DNA of 64,000 bases, taken from contig NZ_LR777654.1 of NCBI RefSeq assembly GCF_902806995.1, positions 62,001 to 126,000 on the forward strand, written 5' to 3'. Shown here piece by piece: positions 55,463 through 64,000 of this stretch. This DNA comes from Chlamydiifrater volucris (GTDB lineage Bacteria; Chlamydiota; Chlamydiia; Chlamydiales; Chlamydiaceae). How positions within the stretch are numbered: the first letter of the stretch is position 1; each line of letters begins with the position of its first letter. The notes below the pieces were generated by a model. That model was not told the DNA's origin, did no database searches, and saw only the letters and a list, made by a program, of their open reading frames with translations. Made by a program: the position numbers and the translations under genes.

Positions 55463-56509
55463 GTGATATTAGTAAGAAGGTTTAGGAACGTTAAGTTACT
55501 CCGCTCATTGTCCCTATTGCTTTTTGTAAGTACTGTTGCTCACGCTGCTCCAGAGAAGGGTAGGGCATCTTCGGTTTTTTGGTGTACTAGCTACCGAGAT
55601 GCTTTAAAGAAGGCTAAGGATGGTAATAAAGGAATTCTTATGTTTTTCTCTGGATCTGATTGGTGTGGGTCTTGTATGAAAATCAAGCGGGAAGTTCTTT
55701 CCAATCCAGCTTTTATTTCTAAAATTCAGAGGCCTTTTGTTTGTTTAGAAATAGATTTTCCAAGGCACAAGAATTTGGATGAGTCCATTCGAAAGCAAAA
55801 TATAGCATTAAAGGAGCGGTTTCATGTCGACGAGTTTCCTTGTATGGTGCTTCTAACGAAGGAGGAAAGGGAAGTTTTTCGTGTGATATCTTTCGGTAAT
55901 GAATCAGGAGAGGGATTGGCTGACCATTTACAACATATCATGAAAAGTGATGAAATTCTCCAAGGGGCCATACCCATTCTCCATAAGCTTTCTTTGGAGG
56001 AGTTAAAAGAGTGTTACGATTTGGCTCAGGAGTTGGGTCGTAGAGATATTATTAAAAATATTCTTTCCCTTGGGGTGAAGGAAGATGATTACTTTTTCTT
56101 ATCCGAACAATTTCGTCTTCTAGTTGAATGTGGAAAGATGGATACCGAAGAGTGTATAAAATTAAAGAAAAGATTACTTTCAAAAGACCCCAAGAATGAG
56201 AAACAAACCCACTTCACGGTTGCTATCATAGAGTTTCAAGAGTTAGCAAAAAGGTCTAAAGAAGGCGTTCGCCAAGATTCTAGCCAAGTTATAGCGCCTT
56301 TGGAAGCGTATTTAGCTCAGTTTGGAAGGCAAGACAAAGAGAACGTATGGCGCATCGAAATGATGATAGCACAATTCTATTCCGAATCTGATCAGTGGGA
56401 TTCGGCAAGAAAACACGCCGAAGTAGCTTATGAATTTGCCCCGAGCAGTGTTCGCTCTCACATTTCGCAATCTTTAGACTATATCAAAGATCAGGAATGT
56501 TGTTCCTAG
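55463..56509 (+). CDS. Periplasmic thioredoxin-fold protein with helical C-terminal domain (CT783-type)
   Basis: The 348-aa protein has a signal peptide ending AHA (about residue 28) and then a thioredoxin domain with active site CGSC at C68-C71 (FSGSDWCGSCMKIKRE) and a cis-Pro in EFPCMV. The second half (about 160-348) is helical, possibly TPR-like. The thioredoxin part is clearly paralogous to the dsbH-like gene at 51406: both share GSDWC, IDFP and LDESI..QN. Its role is probably disulfide isomerase or reductase in the periplasm; I infer this. The start is GTG with GGAGAGG 5 nt upstream. The 3' end overlaps rnpA by 26 nt. Confidence 0.82.
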   Translation: MILVRRFRNVKLLRSLSLLLFVSTVAHAAPEKGRASSVFWCTSYRDALKKAKDGNKGILMFFSGSDWCGSCMKIKREVLSNPAFISKIQRPFVCLEIDFPRHKNLDESIRKQNIALKERFHVDEFPCMVLLTKEEREVFRVISFGNESGEGLADHLQHIMKSDEILQGAIPILHKLSLEELKECYDLAQELGRRDIIKNILSLGVKEDDYFFLSEQFRLLVECGKMDTEECIKLKKRLLSKDPKNEKQTHFTVAIIEFQELAKRSKEGVRQDSSQVIAPLEAYLAQFGRQDKENVWRIEMMIAQFYSESDQWDSARKHAEVAYEFAPSSVRSHISQSLDYIKDQECCS

Positions 56510-56867
56510 GATGCAGTTCTGCATTCATCTGTTTGATTTTTGGGATACACTCCAGGAAATCATCAAACGCGCTTTGCACAGAGGGAACTACCCGGCTTGA
56601 TTGAGGCATAACGACTATATTACAAGGAGGAAGAGAGGGCCGAGAGTAGCGAAAAGCCTCACGGATCTTTCTTTTGAAGGAATTTCTTTCCACAGCCTTC
56701 CCAAATTTTTTCGAGACAGTGATGCCAAGTTTAGCAGAACTTTTTCTAGACGAAGTTACATAAAAAAGAACCCACTTGCCACGGAGGCAGACCCCCTGAC
56801 GTTGGGTATAGAGAAACTGCTTCCGTTTAAGAATACGAAACTTTTTCGGCAAAGAAAAAGGACCCAC
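56484..56867 (-). CDS. rnpA: Ribonuclease P protein component
   Basis: RnpA assists the RNase P RNA in cutting tRNA 5' leaders. The 127-aa protein starts near the conserved LPKKFRILKRKQF and has the RNR-type motif as KKFGKAVERNSFKRKIREAFR. It lies directly after rpmH on the same strand (2 nt gap), the classic rpmH-rnpA pair. No yidD or dnaA follows. Its 3' end overlaps the plus-strand thioredoxin gene by 26 nt. Confidence 0.93.
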   Translation of the reverse strand: MGPFSLPKKFRILKRKQFLYTQRQGVCLRGKWVLFYVTSSRKSSAKLGITVSKKFGKAVERNSFKRKIREAFRYSRPSLPPCNIVVMPQSSRVVPSVQSAFDDFLECIPKIKQMNAELHPRNNIPDL

Positions 56868-56869
56868 GC

Positions 56870-57007
56870 CTACAGGTCAATTAGAAGATGACGACCATGA
56901 CGTCGACGACGATTTAAAAGTTTCCTACCACCTTTCGTCTGCATGCGCTTTCGAAATCCTACTGAGGAGCGGCGTTTTTTCTTACTGGGCTGATATGTGC
57001 GTTTCAC
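56870..57007 (-). CDS. rpmH: 50S ribosomal protein L34
   Basis: The 45-aa product reads [20 protein letters not shown], then a strongly basic stretch, which is L34. The start is GTG (57007-57005). It is followed 2 nt later by rnpA. It was found by reading the minus strand, since it is short. Confidence 0.96.
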   Translation of the reverse strand: MKRTYQPSKKKRRSSVGFRKRMQTKGGRKLLNRRRRHGRHLLIDL

Positions 57008-57301
57008 GATAAACCTCTCACCTTTTGCACGCATCTCTCGATCTCAGAGAGAGAAACGCTGACCAAACAGGCGGTAATGGTATCAATTTGTCTAAATAAA
57101 CATCAACAGTAAACAATACCCCAACCTTTTTTATCCAATAAAGGAAAGCAAGATGATTTTCTAGGTCTGAATTAGTTGAAAAAAAAAGCAAAAGGCAATA
57201 AAGTATCCTCTTGTCAATCTGTTGTGCTTCTTGGTGGGAACCATACTGTTCTTTGTGTGCAAACGCCTTGGTTAGCTCGAAGATGTTTTGTAAGGTTGTT
57301 T

Positions 57302-57439
57302 ATGAAAGTTAGTTCGTCCATAAAAGCAGATCCCTCCAAAGGAGATAAGTTAGTTCGCAGGTCTGGTCGCCTTTACGTTATCAACAAAAAGGACCCCAAC
57401 CGCAAACAAAGACAACGTGGTCCTGCACGCAAAAAATAA
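57302..57439 (+). CDS. rpmJ: 50S ribosomal protein L36, zinc-independent form
   Basis: The 45-aa product begins [20 protein letters not shown] and ends in a basic tail. It has the L36 fold pattern but none of the cysteines of the zinc-binding form, so it is the C-minus type. TAAGG (about 57291-57295) lies 6 nt before the ATG. A longer in-frame opening from TTG 57176 has no binding site and is untranslated leader. rpsN starts 15 nt after. Confidence 0.95.
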   Translation: MKVSSSIKADPSKGDKLVRRSGRLYVINKKDPNRKQRQRGPARKK

Positions 57440-57454
57440 TTTTTAGGATTAAAT

Positions 57455-57760
57455 ATGGCCAAAAAATCTGCAATTGCCAGAGAGAAGAAGCGTAGAAAGT
57501 TAGTAGATAGAAATTTTAAAAAGCGCTCTGAACTTAGAGCTTTGGCTAAAAGTTTGTTTGCTAGCGAGGAAGAAAAGGAGCAAGCTAGAATTGCTTTAAA
57601 TAAGATGAGGCGGGATACGGCAAGCATCCGTTTGCACAACCGCTGCCAATTGACTGGGCGCCCAAAAGGGTTTCTAAGAAAGTTCCAGATTTCTAGAATT
57701 TGTTTTAGGCAAATGGCTTCTATGGGAGAAATTCCTGGGATTGTCAAGTCTAGCTGGTGA
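57455..57760 (+). CDS. rpsN: 30S ribosomal protein S14, zinc-independent long form
   Basis: The 101-aa protein starts [16 protein letters not shown] and ends [39 protein letters not shown], the E. coli-like long S14 without the CxxC zinc motif. TAGGA lies about 7 nt before the ATG. It pairs with rpmJ outside the main ribosomal operons. Confidence 0.96.
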   Translation: MAKKSAIAREKKRRKLVDRNFKKRSELRALAKSLFASEEEKEQARIALNKMRRDTASIRLHNRCQLTGRPKGFLRKFQISRICFRQMASMGEIPGIVKSSW

Positions 57761-57764
57761 GCTT

Positions 57765-57790
57765 CAGAGGGCGGGTTCTCCTGCCCTCTG
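57765..57790. terminator. Terminator hairpin between rpsN and the GYF gene
   Basis: A perfect eight-pair GC-rich stem (CAGAGGGC, 57765-57772, with GCCCTCTG, 57783-57790) has a 10-nt loop. It lies between two convergent stops. The T tract after it is short, so it may act in both directions. Confidence 0.7.
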
Positions 57791-57806
57791 ATAGAGTTTT
57801 CCTCGT

Positions 57807-58322
57807 CTATTCCTTCGTTTCCTTAAGGTCTTCTGCCCGCTTCCAGTTCTTCATGCCCTTTTTCCAGACCCATATTTTCTTCCAGTCATCGGCCCTAGGG
57901 CTTAAGGTTTTTATCTTCTTATAAAGATCTTGGCGAGGCATGGGGCCTATGGCTTGTTTGTTGAGGTCCAGATAAAACCAACAATCTTCCTCAATCGGTT
58001 TTTCCACATCTTCCTTTTGAGACTTATCTAGAATGAAGTGGGTATCAGGAGAAAGAAAAAGGTCGTCATTTATGTTTTCAGGATCTGAGGAATCCAAGGT
58101 TTCTAAAAAATCTGTATCGTTTCTGGTGTCTGAATCTTCTTGCTCTTGATCAATCTTTGGAGGTAAAATGAGGAGGAGGAAAATTCCGAAGAAGCCTAGA
58201 AAAAGAGTTCCCAGGAACCATCCTACGGGGCTTCTTCCTTTCCGGATAGCCAAGTAGGCGCCAAAAAAGGCTACGATTGCATAGAAAATAAAAAAGAAAC
58301 CAGGAAGGATTGAGGGTAGCAT
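57807..58322 (-). CDS. Membrane-anchored GYF_2-domain protein (CT788-type)
   Basis: The 171-aa protein has two N-terminal membrane helices (about 3-24 and 33-53, with PVGWFLGTLFLGFFGIFLLL), then an acidic linker, then a C-terminal GYF_2-like domain: CWFYLDLNKQAIGPMPRQDLYKKI followed by WVWKKGMKNWKRAEDL. GYF-type domains bind proline-rich peptides. The domain would lie in the cytoplasm if both helices cross. Function unknown. It is divergent from the Asp23 gene. Confidence 0.78.
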   Translation of the reverse strand: MLPSILPGFFFIFYAIVAFFGAYLAIRKGRSPVGWFLGTLFLGFFGIFLLLILPPKIDQEQEDSDTRNDTDFLETLDSSDPENINDDLFLSPDTHFILDKSQKEDVEKPIEEDCWFYLDLNKQAIGPMPRQDLYKKIKTLSPRADDWKKIWVWKKGMKNWKRAEDLKETKE

Positions 58323-58373
58323 ATTAACCGCTTGAATATTAGACTATCATCTAAATCTTATTATTTCTGTGAT

Positions 58374-58399
58374 GTCTATTTCGCGCTAGTGAAATAGAC
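58374..58399. repeat. 9-8-9 inverted repeat upstream of the Asp23 gene
   Basis: GTCTATTTC (58374-58382) and its exact complement GAAATAGAC (58391-58399) flank an 8-nt spacer, between the divergent GYF and Asp23 genes and just before the GGGAG binding site of the latter. The shape is like an operator (CIRCE is 9-9-9) or a leader hairpin; the sequence is not CIRCE. Confidence 0.75.
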
Positions 58400-58417
58400 C
58401 AAAAAGGGAGTACTTTT

Positions 58418-58906
58418 ATGGGAGAAAAGCAAAGTTTGAAGCTGGATGTAAAGGAGATTGAGTTCCCTGAAACAGTTTTTAGCCGTGATATTGAAACTCG
58501 AGTTATTCAGGTAATCATTCTGCATTGTCTAGCAAAAATTGAAGGAGTTTCTCTGTTAGGAGGAAATTTAATCGATACCTTGTTCGGAAGAGATATAGAA
58601 AGAATGAAGGGAATCTATGTCGAGCAGGATACCAAGAATCATTTGGTTAAAGTTAAGGTAGAGGTTAATGTGGAATATGGAGTGTCCATCCCAGAAAAAA
58701 CTGATGAAATTCAGGGAAAAGTTGTCTCGGAAATTTCCGAATTCACGGGGTTGCATGTGGCTTCTGTTCACGTCATTATCAAAGGATTAAGTCAACCTAA
58801 AGATAAGAATGCGGAAGATGCAGGTAGAGAGGAGATAGATGAAGGAGAAAAGGACTTAGTTGAACCCTTACTGTTAGGTGAGGGGGAAGAGGAAATCATA
58901 GAATAA
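58418..58906 (+). CDS. Asp23/Gls24 family protein
   Basis: The 162-aa protein has the DUF322/Asp23 core at about 18-125: FSRDIETRVIQVIILHCLAKIEGVSLLGG, VKVEVNVEYGVSIPEKTDEIQGKV and TGLHVASVHVIIKGL. The end is an acidic tail rich in Glu. In Firmicutes Asp23 proteins are envelope or alkaline-stress associated; the chlamydial role is not known to me. GGGAG lies 7 nt before the ATG. It is a single gene, with a hairpin terminator after it. Confidence 0.85.
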   Translation: MGEKQSLKLDVKEIEFPETVFSRDIETRVIQVIILHCLAKIEGVSLLGGNLIDTLFGRDIERMKGIYVEQDTKNHLVKVKVEVNVEYGVSIPEKTDEIQGKVVSEISEFTGLHVASVHVIIKGLSQPKDKNAEDAGREEIDEGEKDLVEPLLLGEGEEEIIE

Positions 58907-58940
58907 GTACGTGTTACTCCACTCTTTGACTTTTCTAGTA

Positions 58941-58974
58941 GCGGGTTTGGTGATTAAAAGAATCACCAGGCCGC
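58941..58974. terminator. Hairpin between the Asp23 gene and uvrC
   Basis: GGTGATT (58949-58955) pairs with AATCACC (58961-58967) around a 5-nt loop, and GCGG (58941-58944) pairs with CCGC (58971-58974). It lies between two convergent stops. Confidence 0.6.
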
Positions 58975-58976
58975 GT

Positions 58977-60785
58977 TTATTGTTCTGTATGACCATTCTT
59001 TAGGGCATATTCAGTGATGCTGAGGACGTCCCTCTTCGTAATCCCTGGGACAGATAGTAATTCCTCTGGAGTTGCAGCGAGGATCGCCGAAGGGCTTTTG
59101 AAGAGTTTCAATAGATTGGCCATTTTGATTTTGCCTATTCCGCGAATTTTTATTTGAGATTGTAAGGAAGACTTAGCTCTCACTTTCCTGTGAAAAGATA
59201 ATACGAACCTGTGAGCTTCATCTCGCAAGCGTTGCAAGAAGTGTAACAAAGGTGAGTGTGGGGGGAGGAGAATTCCTTTTGGGAAATAGGAACAAAAGAT
59301 GCTTTCTTTTAAAAGGCCTTTCCCGTGGTTACCTTGTTCTTTACTTATTGCTAAGAGATCGATGTTAGAGATGCCTAATTCTTCAAGAGCCTGTTTGGCT
59401 GCTGCGAAGTGACCTTTTCCCCCGTCAATAATTATTAGATCCGGTATTTTAAGGGGTCTAGATAAATTAAATCTTTTCTGAAGAATCTCTTTGACAAAGG
59501 CATAATCATTTGCCTTATTTGAGGTGCTGATGAGAAAAGTTCTGTAATCTTGCTTTATAAATTGATTATTTTCTAATACAACTAATCCGCCAACAGCTTG
59601 AGATCCAGATGTGTGAGCATTGTCGTAACATTCTACTCTATTAGGAAGTCTGGATAGGTGCAACAGTTCTTTAAGTCGTGAACAGAGTGAAAATTCCTCT
59701 TCTTTTGATTTAAAATACTCTCTAGCATTTTGAATAGCTAAAGCGACCATGTTTTTTTTATAGCCTCTCTGGGGGCAGAGGATTTTTACGGGGGGGCTTT
59801 TTCGCAGAATCTTTGAGAGGACTTTTGGAAGGGGAATCGGAACTAAAATTTCTTGGGGTAGTTGAAAAGAGTCCTCATAGTATTGTACTAAAAAGGAAGT
59901 CAATAAATCAGCTTCTTCCTGAGCATTTTCTCGAAAGAAAAAGTGCTTGGCTCCCAATAGTTTTCCTGATCGGAAAGATAAAAGAGTGATAATGACTGAC
60001 TCTAGGTTTTTAAAAACACCAATGACGTCGATGTCAAAATTGGCGTGACGTTCAACATGCTGGTTAGACAAAGATTTTTTTATCAAAGTTAACGTTCTGT
60101 GAACGACTGCTGCCTTTTCAAATTCTAAATTTTCGGACAGGTTTTGCAATTTTTTTTCTAGGAGTTTTATTACCTGAGTTTTTTTCCCAGCGAGAAATAA
60201 GGAAGCTTCTTTAATCAATAATTGATATTCCTCGGAGGAGGTATAGCCAACGCAGGGGGCTACACATTTTTTCATGTCGTAAAGTATGCAAGGTCGTTTT
60301 CTACTGCTAAACTCTTTGTCAGAACAGGTGCGTAAGGGGAAAAAATTGCAAATTGTCTCTAAAAGTACTTTACAGGCTTCGGAGTTAACATAGGGGCCAA
60401 ATAAAGAGATTTTTTTATTCTGCTTGGACAGAGCGCGAGTTCGAATTAAGCCAATTTTCGGCCATGGATGTTCTCGATCAATGAGCAGATAAAAAAACGT
60501 TTTATCATCTTTTAATAAAATGTTGTATTTAGGTGAATGTTTTTTTATTAAGTTGTTTTCTAAAAGAATAGCTTCGGTTTCATTAGATACGGAAATTGTT
60601 TCTATGTCACTTACTTTTTCTAACAGATAGGGGATATGTTCTCTGGAATCTTTGTTTGTAGAAAAGTATGACGAAACACGCTTGCGTAGATTTTTGGCTT
60701 TCCCTACATACAATACCGTGCCTGCAGAATCTTTCATGAGGTAAACACCGGGAGATTCTGGAATAACTTTGGTAGATATAGGCAT
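58977..60785 (-). CDS. uvrC: UvrABC excision nuclease subunit C
   Basis: UvrC makes both cuts beside DNA lesions found by UvrAB. In 602 aa: an N-terminal GIY-YIG domain (SPGVYLMKDSAGTVLYVGKAKNLRKRV), the UVR motif (LEKKLQNLSENLEFEKAA), a C-terminal RNase H-like nuclease (CYDNAHTSGSQAVGGLVV and IIDGGKGHFAAAKQAL) and two helix-hairpin-helix motifs (IRGIGKIKMANLL, LLSVPGITKRDV). It starts 10 nt after mutS, so the two repair genes are co-transcribed. Confidence 0.97.
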   Translation of the reverse strand: MPISTKVIPESPGVYLMKDSAGTVLYVGKAKNLRKRVSSYFSTNKDSREHIPYLLEKVSDIETISVSNETEAILLENNLIKKHSPKYNILLKDDKTFFYLLIDREHPWPKIGLIRTRALSKQNKKISLFGPYVNSEACKVLLETICNFFPLRTCSDKEFSSRKRPCILYDMKKCVAPCVGYTSSEEYQLLIKEASLFLAGKKTQVIKLLEKKLQNLSENLEFEKAAVVHRTLTLIKKSLSNQHVERHANFDIDVIGVFKNLESVIITLLSFRSGKLLGAKHFFFRENAQEEADLLTSFLVQYYEDSFQLPQEILVPIPLPKVLSKILRKSPPVKILCPQRGYKKNMVALAIQNAREYFKSKEEEFSLCSRLKELLHLSRLPNRVECYDNAHTSGSQAVGGLVVLENNQFIKQDYRTFLISTSNKANDYAFVKEILQKRFNLSRPLKIPDLIIIDGGKGHFAAAKQALEELGISNIDLLAISKEQGNHGKGLLKESIFCSYFPKGILLPPHSPLLHFLQRLRDEAHRFVLSFHRKVRAKSSLQSQIKIRGIGKIKMANLLKLFKSPSAILAATPEELLSVPGITKRDVLSITEYALKNGHTEQ

Positions 60786-60794
60786 TAGAGGAGC

Positions 60795-63263
60795 TTAAAA
60801 AATAGTTAGTTGCATAGATCTTTCTTTATTACGAGGCTTGGAGTCTTCTTTTGTTTCCATAGAAGACAACAAAACTTGAGCTCTAGCTACCACAGATAAA
60901 GGAAACCCAGCTAGCTTTGCAACGTGTATGCCGAAACTTTTATTTGAGGGGCCTTTAATAATTTTGTAAAGAAAAACTGGCTGCGCATTGGACTCATTAA
61001 TCCCTGCGTGAAAATTCTCTACTTGAGGGAATGAATCCTCCAAATTTGTTAATTCTTTGTAATGAGTCGCAAACAAGGTTTTTGCTTTTCGCCCTTCTGT
61101 AGTTAATAAATATTCTATTACCGCTTGCGCGATTGCTATGCCATCATAAGTGCTTGTACCTCTACCAATCTCATCTAAGATTACAAGAGAACGAGACGTA
61201 GCATTATGGAGAATGTTTGCTGTTTCTGCCATCTCTACCATAAATGTGGACATACCTTTAGTGAGATTGTCTCCAGCGCCGATGCGGGTGAAAATTTTGT
61301 CAATGATACCTATGTGAGCAGATTCTGCAGGTATAAAGGAACCCATTTGCGCCATTATCACTAGCAGGGCAGTTTGTCGTATATAGGTTGATTTTCCTGC
61401 CATATTAGGACCAGTAAGGATCATCATACGAGTTTTTGTTCCACGCATAATGGTGTCGTTAGGGATAAATGTAGAACTAGGTAGAAGTTGTTCAACAACG
61501 GGGTGCCGGCCTTTATGGATAATTAAATTATCCCCGTTATCTATTAAGGGACGGCAGTAGTTTTCATTGGACGCCAACGTAGCCAATGAATAAACGTAGT
61601 CCAGCCGAGCAATTCCCTCGGCCAAAGACAGGATAGCGTTTTTTTCCTTAGCTATGTCTTCACAAAGCTCCTTGAACAGCAAGGCTTCTAAAGCTTGTAG
61701 ATTTTCTTCTGCATGAAGAGTCTTATCTTCAAATTTTTGTAACTCTTCTGTAACAAAACGTTCGGCGTGCATCCGGGTCTGTCTGCGGATGAAAGTAGAA
61801 GGAAGTCCAGACGCTTGCTCTTTGCTGGCTTCGATGTAATATCCCATCAAATTGTTAAAACATACCTTTAGTCGCTTCCCAGTTTCTTGCCGAATTTTTT
61901 CTTGATAATCTTTGACCCATGCTTGGGCATGGATCCTAGCGTTACGTAGTTCCTCTATTTCTGGGTGATAATTGTCCTTAAATACGCCACCTTCGGATAC
62001 TCTTAGGGGGAGTTCTGATAATAATGCGCCCTCTAAGCGGTCGGATAGAGGAATTAAAGTTTCTGTTATTTCAAATGGGAGAGAAAGAAATTCAGGGAGA
62101 GCGTAAGAAACTAGCTTATCAAAGATCTCTAAAGAACTGGATAGAGAATTCTTCAGTGTTCCCAAATCTTTGGGAGTAGCTAACTGTGTCGCCACCCTAG
62201 TGACTAATCTTTCAAAATCACGTACTTCTTTAAGGCGGACCTGCAAAAATTTTCTTAGGTCCTTCCTATACAGTAGAAACTCAACGGCGTCTTGGCATGC
62301 TAGAATGCGATTCTTATCGTAAAAGGGCCGGATAATTCTATTTCTTAATAACCTTCCTCCCATAGGAGTGAGAGTTTGGTCCATGATGGATAGTAGAGAA
62401 GAAGCTCGGATATCATCGTTGGATGATCGTAATAGTTCTAGATTAATTTGGGATGCCTTATCAACCGATAAGTATTCTTTTTCGCTGTGTGAGGAAATTT
62501 TTGAAACATGATCTAAGGGAAGTAAAAGTTTGTCATGAATGTAAGATAGTAGGCCTCCTGAAGCATTTACTGCTGGAACGGCGCCTTTAAGTCCAAATCC
62601 ATCCAAGGTGGATACTTTAAAATGCTTAGTTAGTGTTGCATAAGCCAACTTGTGGTCAAAGGTCCAATCTGAATAAACGGAGATGGATAAATTAACCTGG
62701 GTTTGGATTTTTTCTAATTCATCACAGTGTTTTTGGGAGAACTTTTCTGAGATTAAAAGTTCTTTGGGTTGTAAGCGAAAAATTTCTTCATGGAGATTTT
62801 TAATAGAGTCATACTCGCAAGCGGTAAAAGAACCAGTGGAAATATCTAGAGCTGCGAGGCCAAACAGGGAGCCCACTCTATCCAAAGCTACAATATAGTT
62901 ATTAGCTTTTTCCGAGAGCAATGATGAATTTAATAGAGTTCCAGGCGTAATGAATCGAGAAATGTCTCTGTTCATTGGACCTTTGGTGGAAGATTTAGAT
63001 TCTTGCTCAGCTATTGCAACCTTAAATCCCTTCGCAACTAGTTTGTCAACATAGGAGTCTATGTGCAAAACAGGGATTCCCGCCATAGGAATTCCCTGTC
63101 TTTGCGTCAGCGTTAGTTCTAGATTGTCTGCCAAAAGTTTTGCATCTTCATAGAAGGCTTCATAAAAGTCGCCAAGCCTGAACAACAACAAGGACTCTCC
63201 GGCTTTTCTTTTACAGTTGTGCCACTGCTCCATCATCGGGGTTAGCTTCTTTTCTACGGTCAT
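60795..63263 (-). CDS. mutS: DNA mismatch repair protein MutS
   Basis: MutS binds mismatches. The 822-aa protein has the N-terminal mismatch loop as [12 protein letters not shown] (Phe-x-Glu) and the ATPase with [52 protein letters not shown] and the switch ATHYKEL. No mutL is in the window. A TATAAT on the minus strand at 63338-63333 is a possible -10, but the -35 is unclear. It is divergent from dnaG. Confidence 0.97.
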   Translation of the reverse strand: MTVEKKLTPMMEQWHNCKRKAGESLLLFRLGDFYEAFYEDAKLLADNLELTLTQRQGIPMAGIPVLHIDSYVDKLVAKGFKVAIAEQESKSSTKGPMNRDISRFITPGTLLNSSLLSEKANNYIVALDRVGSLFGLAALDISTGSFTACEYDSIKNLHEEIFRLQPKELLISEKFSQKHCDELEKIQTQVNLSISVYSDWTFDHKLAYATLTKHFKVSTLDGFGLKGAVPAVNASGGLLSYIHDKLLLPLDHVSKISSHSEKEYLSVDKASQINLELLRSSNDDIRASSLLSIMDQTLTPMGGRLLRNRIIRPFYDKNRILACQDAVEFLLYRKDLRKFLQVRLKEVRDFERLVTRVATQLATPKDLGTLKNSLSSSLEIFDKLVSYALPEFLSLPFEITETLIPLSDRLEGALLSELPLRVSEGGVFKDNYHPEIEELRNARIHAQAWVKDYQEKIRQETGKRLKVCFNNLMGYYIEASKEQASGLPSTFIRRQTRMHAERFVTEELQKFEDKTLHAEENLQALEALLFKELCEDIAKEKNAILSLAEGIARLDYVYSLATLASNENYCRPLIDNGDNLIIHKGRHPVVEQLLPSSTFIPNDTIMRGTKTRMMILTGPNMAGKSTYIRQTALLVIMAQMGSFIPAESAHIGIIDKIFTRIGAGDNLTKGMSTFMVEMAETANILHNATSRSLVILDEIGRGTSTYDGIAIAQAVIEYLLTTEGRKAKTLFATHYKELTNLEDSFPQVENFHAGINESNAQPVFLYKIIKGPSNKSFGIHVAKLAGFPLSVVARAQVLLSSMETKEDSKPRNKERSMQLTIF

Positions 63264-63440
63264 AAGGCCACAAGATAATTGAAATTCTCGAGGGATGGTA
63301 ATAATTCTACTCTGTTTATATTCACTCTGGGTATTATATCTACTGAAGGGTTTAAGTTTCTACTATTGCTAGTATTGCTAGATGACAAGCATTTCTGTTG
63401 CTTGTGATTTCGTGTTGCTCTCAAATTTTGAGGTGTTGAA

Positions 63441-64000
63441 ATGTACACAGAAGAAAGTTTAGATAATTTGAGACAATCTTTAGATGTTGTGGAGGTATTA
63501 TCAGAGTACATTTCTCTAAAGAAATCTGGAGCTACTTACAAAGCTTGTTGCCCTTTTCATAGCGAGAAAACTCCTTCCTTTATAGTGAATCCATCGACTT
63601 CCCGATATCGCTGTTTTGGGTGTGGAGCAAGTGGCGATGCTCTAACTTTCCTCATGCAACATCAGGGATATTCATTTACAGAGGCCGTTATTCTTTTGGC
63701 GAAAAAATTTCGGGTGAACTTGGTTTTGCAGGCCAAAGAAGGGATTCAAGAGTCTAGTAATGAGAAAAATGAACTTAGGGAAGCTTGTTTAGAAGTTGAA
63801 AAAATTTTTTGTTATTGCATTCGATTTTTGCCCGAAGGTCATCAAGCTCAAAAATATTTGTTTTCTAGAGGAATAGCTCCAGATACTATAAAAAGGTTTC
63901 GCATAGGCTATGCTCCAAGCAGTGAGCTTTTTCTTCAGATGGCTAGGGAAAAAGGTATCCGCAAGGATCTTCTAGCACGGGCTGGAATCATCAAGGAGAA
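63441..64000 (+). CDS. dnaG: DNA primase, N-terminal part (runs off the window)
   Basis: DnaG makes RNA primers for replication. The frame starts MYTEESLDNLRQSLDVVEVL and is open for 186 codons up to the window end. The zinc finger is complete: C37, H40, C58 and C61 in KACCPFHSEKTPSF and YRCFGCGASG. The RNA polymerase core lies mostly beyond the window. TTTTGAGG lies 7 nt before the ATG. Confidence 0.95.
   Translation, partial: MYTEESLDNLRQSLDVVEVLSEYISLKKSGATYKACCPFHSEKTPSFIVNPSTSRYRCFGCGASGDALTFLMQHQGYSFTEAVILLAKKFRVNLVLQAKEGIQESSNEKNELREACLEVEKIFCYCIRFLPEGHQAQKYLFSRGIAPDTIKRFRIGYAPSSELFLQMAREKGIRKDLLARAGIIKE

Noticed and set aside
57176-57301. N-terminal extension of L36 from TTG 57176
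   Set aside because: No ribosome site there; ATG 57302 has TAAGG and gives the normal 45-aa protein.
63364-63382. Short tandem repeat of ATTGCTAGT between mutS and dnaG
   Set aside because: Only two imperfect copies in AT-rich DNA; chance is likely.

Overview
The window is a chromosomal segment of an obligate intracellular bacterium of the family Chlamydiaceae. The evidence is the gene content: a histone H1-like nucleoprotein (hctA), a third degenerate GroEL paralogue, the Na+-pumping NADH reductase subunit nqrF, a MurC-Ddl fusion, an acyl-ACP synthetase next to an acyltransferase, leucine dehydrogenase, the futalosine enzyme MqnC and an RsbV-type anti-anti-sigma factor. As far as I can recall it, the order follows the Chlamydia trachomatis run CT740 to CT794. 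Several proteins look divergent from the common species, so I do not name a species. No phage, insertion sequence, CRISPR array or foreign island is visible; almost everything is conserved core.

Layout. 1-280: spacer, 5S rRNA and terminator at the end of an rRNA operon, then about 390 nt without a gene. 672-4249 (minus): nqrF, yajC, an RNA uracil methyltransferase and hctA. 4465-7266 (plus): a large exported hypothetical protein. 7261-16821 (minus): alaS-mfd-hemE-hemN-hemG, an overlapping run of tRNA charging, transcription-coupled repair and late heme synthesis. 17228-23801: transketolase, AMP nucleosidase, a second EF-P, a phosphoesterase, groEL3 and tRNA-Cys. 23942-33057 (plus): the murF-mraY-murD-nlpD-ftsW-murG-murC/ddl division and peptidoglycan cluster. 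33171-37264 (minus): a KH-domain protein, ftsQ, miaA, rsbV and mqnC. 37350-41779 (plus): a coiled-coil protein, a HAD phosphatase, rsfS, fabF and a Nudix hydrolase. 41837-48357: pyrophosphatase, leucine dehydrogenase, a CysQ-like phosphatase and the plsC-aas-bioF lipid group. 48286-56509: priA, an unknown protein, two periplasmic thioredoxin-fold paralogues, lysS and cysS. 56484-60785: rnpA-rpmH, rpmJ-rpsN, a GYF-domain membrane protein, an Asp23 protein and uvrC. 60795-64000: mutS, and dnaG cut by the window end.

How the genes work together. The murF-to-ddl cluster together with ftsQ covers lipid II assembly and septal division. hemE/hemN/hemG are the last steps before heme, and mqnC belongs to menaquinone synthesis, which would feed the Na+-NQR complex represented by nqrF. 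plsC, aas and fabF make and use acyl-ACP. mfd, uvrC, mutS and priA form the repair and restart set.

Most of the window is ordinary chlamydial core and I did not find a clearly new system. The parts most worth a second look are: a strong promoter and GC-rich leader without a Shine-Dalgarno site before a KH protein with a Cys-rich tail; a 9-8-9 inverted repeat before the Asp23 gene; a hairpin leader before lysS; an insertion in MraY; the ATPase-dead GroEL3; the paired periplasmic thioredoxins; and a HAD phosphatase that I cannot place in the reference order.
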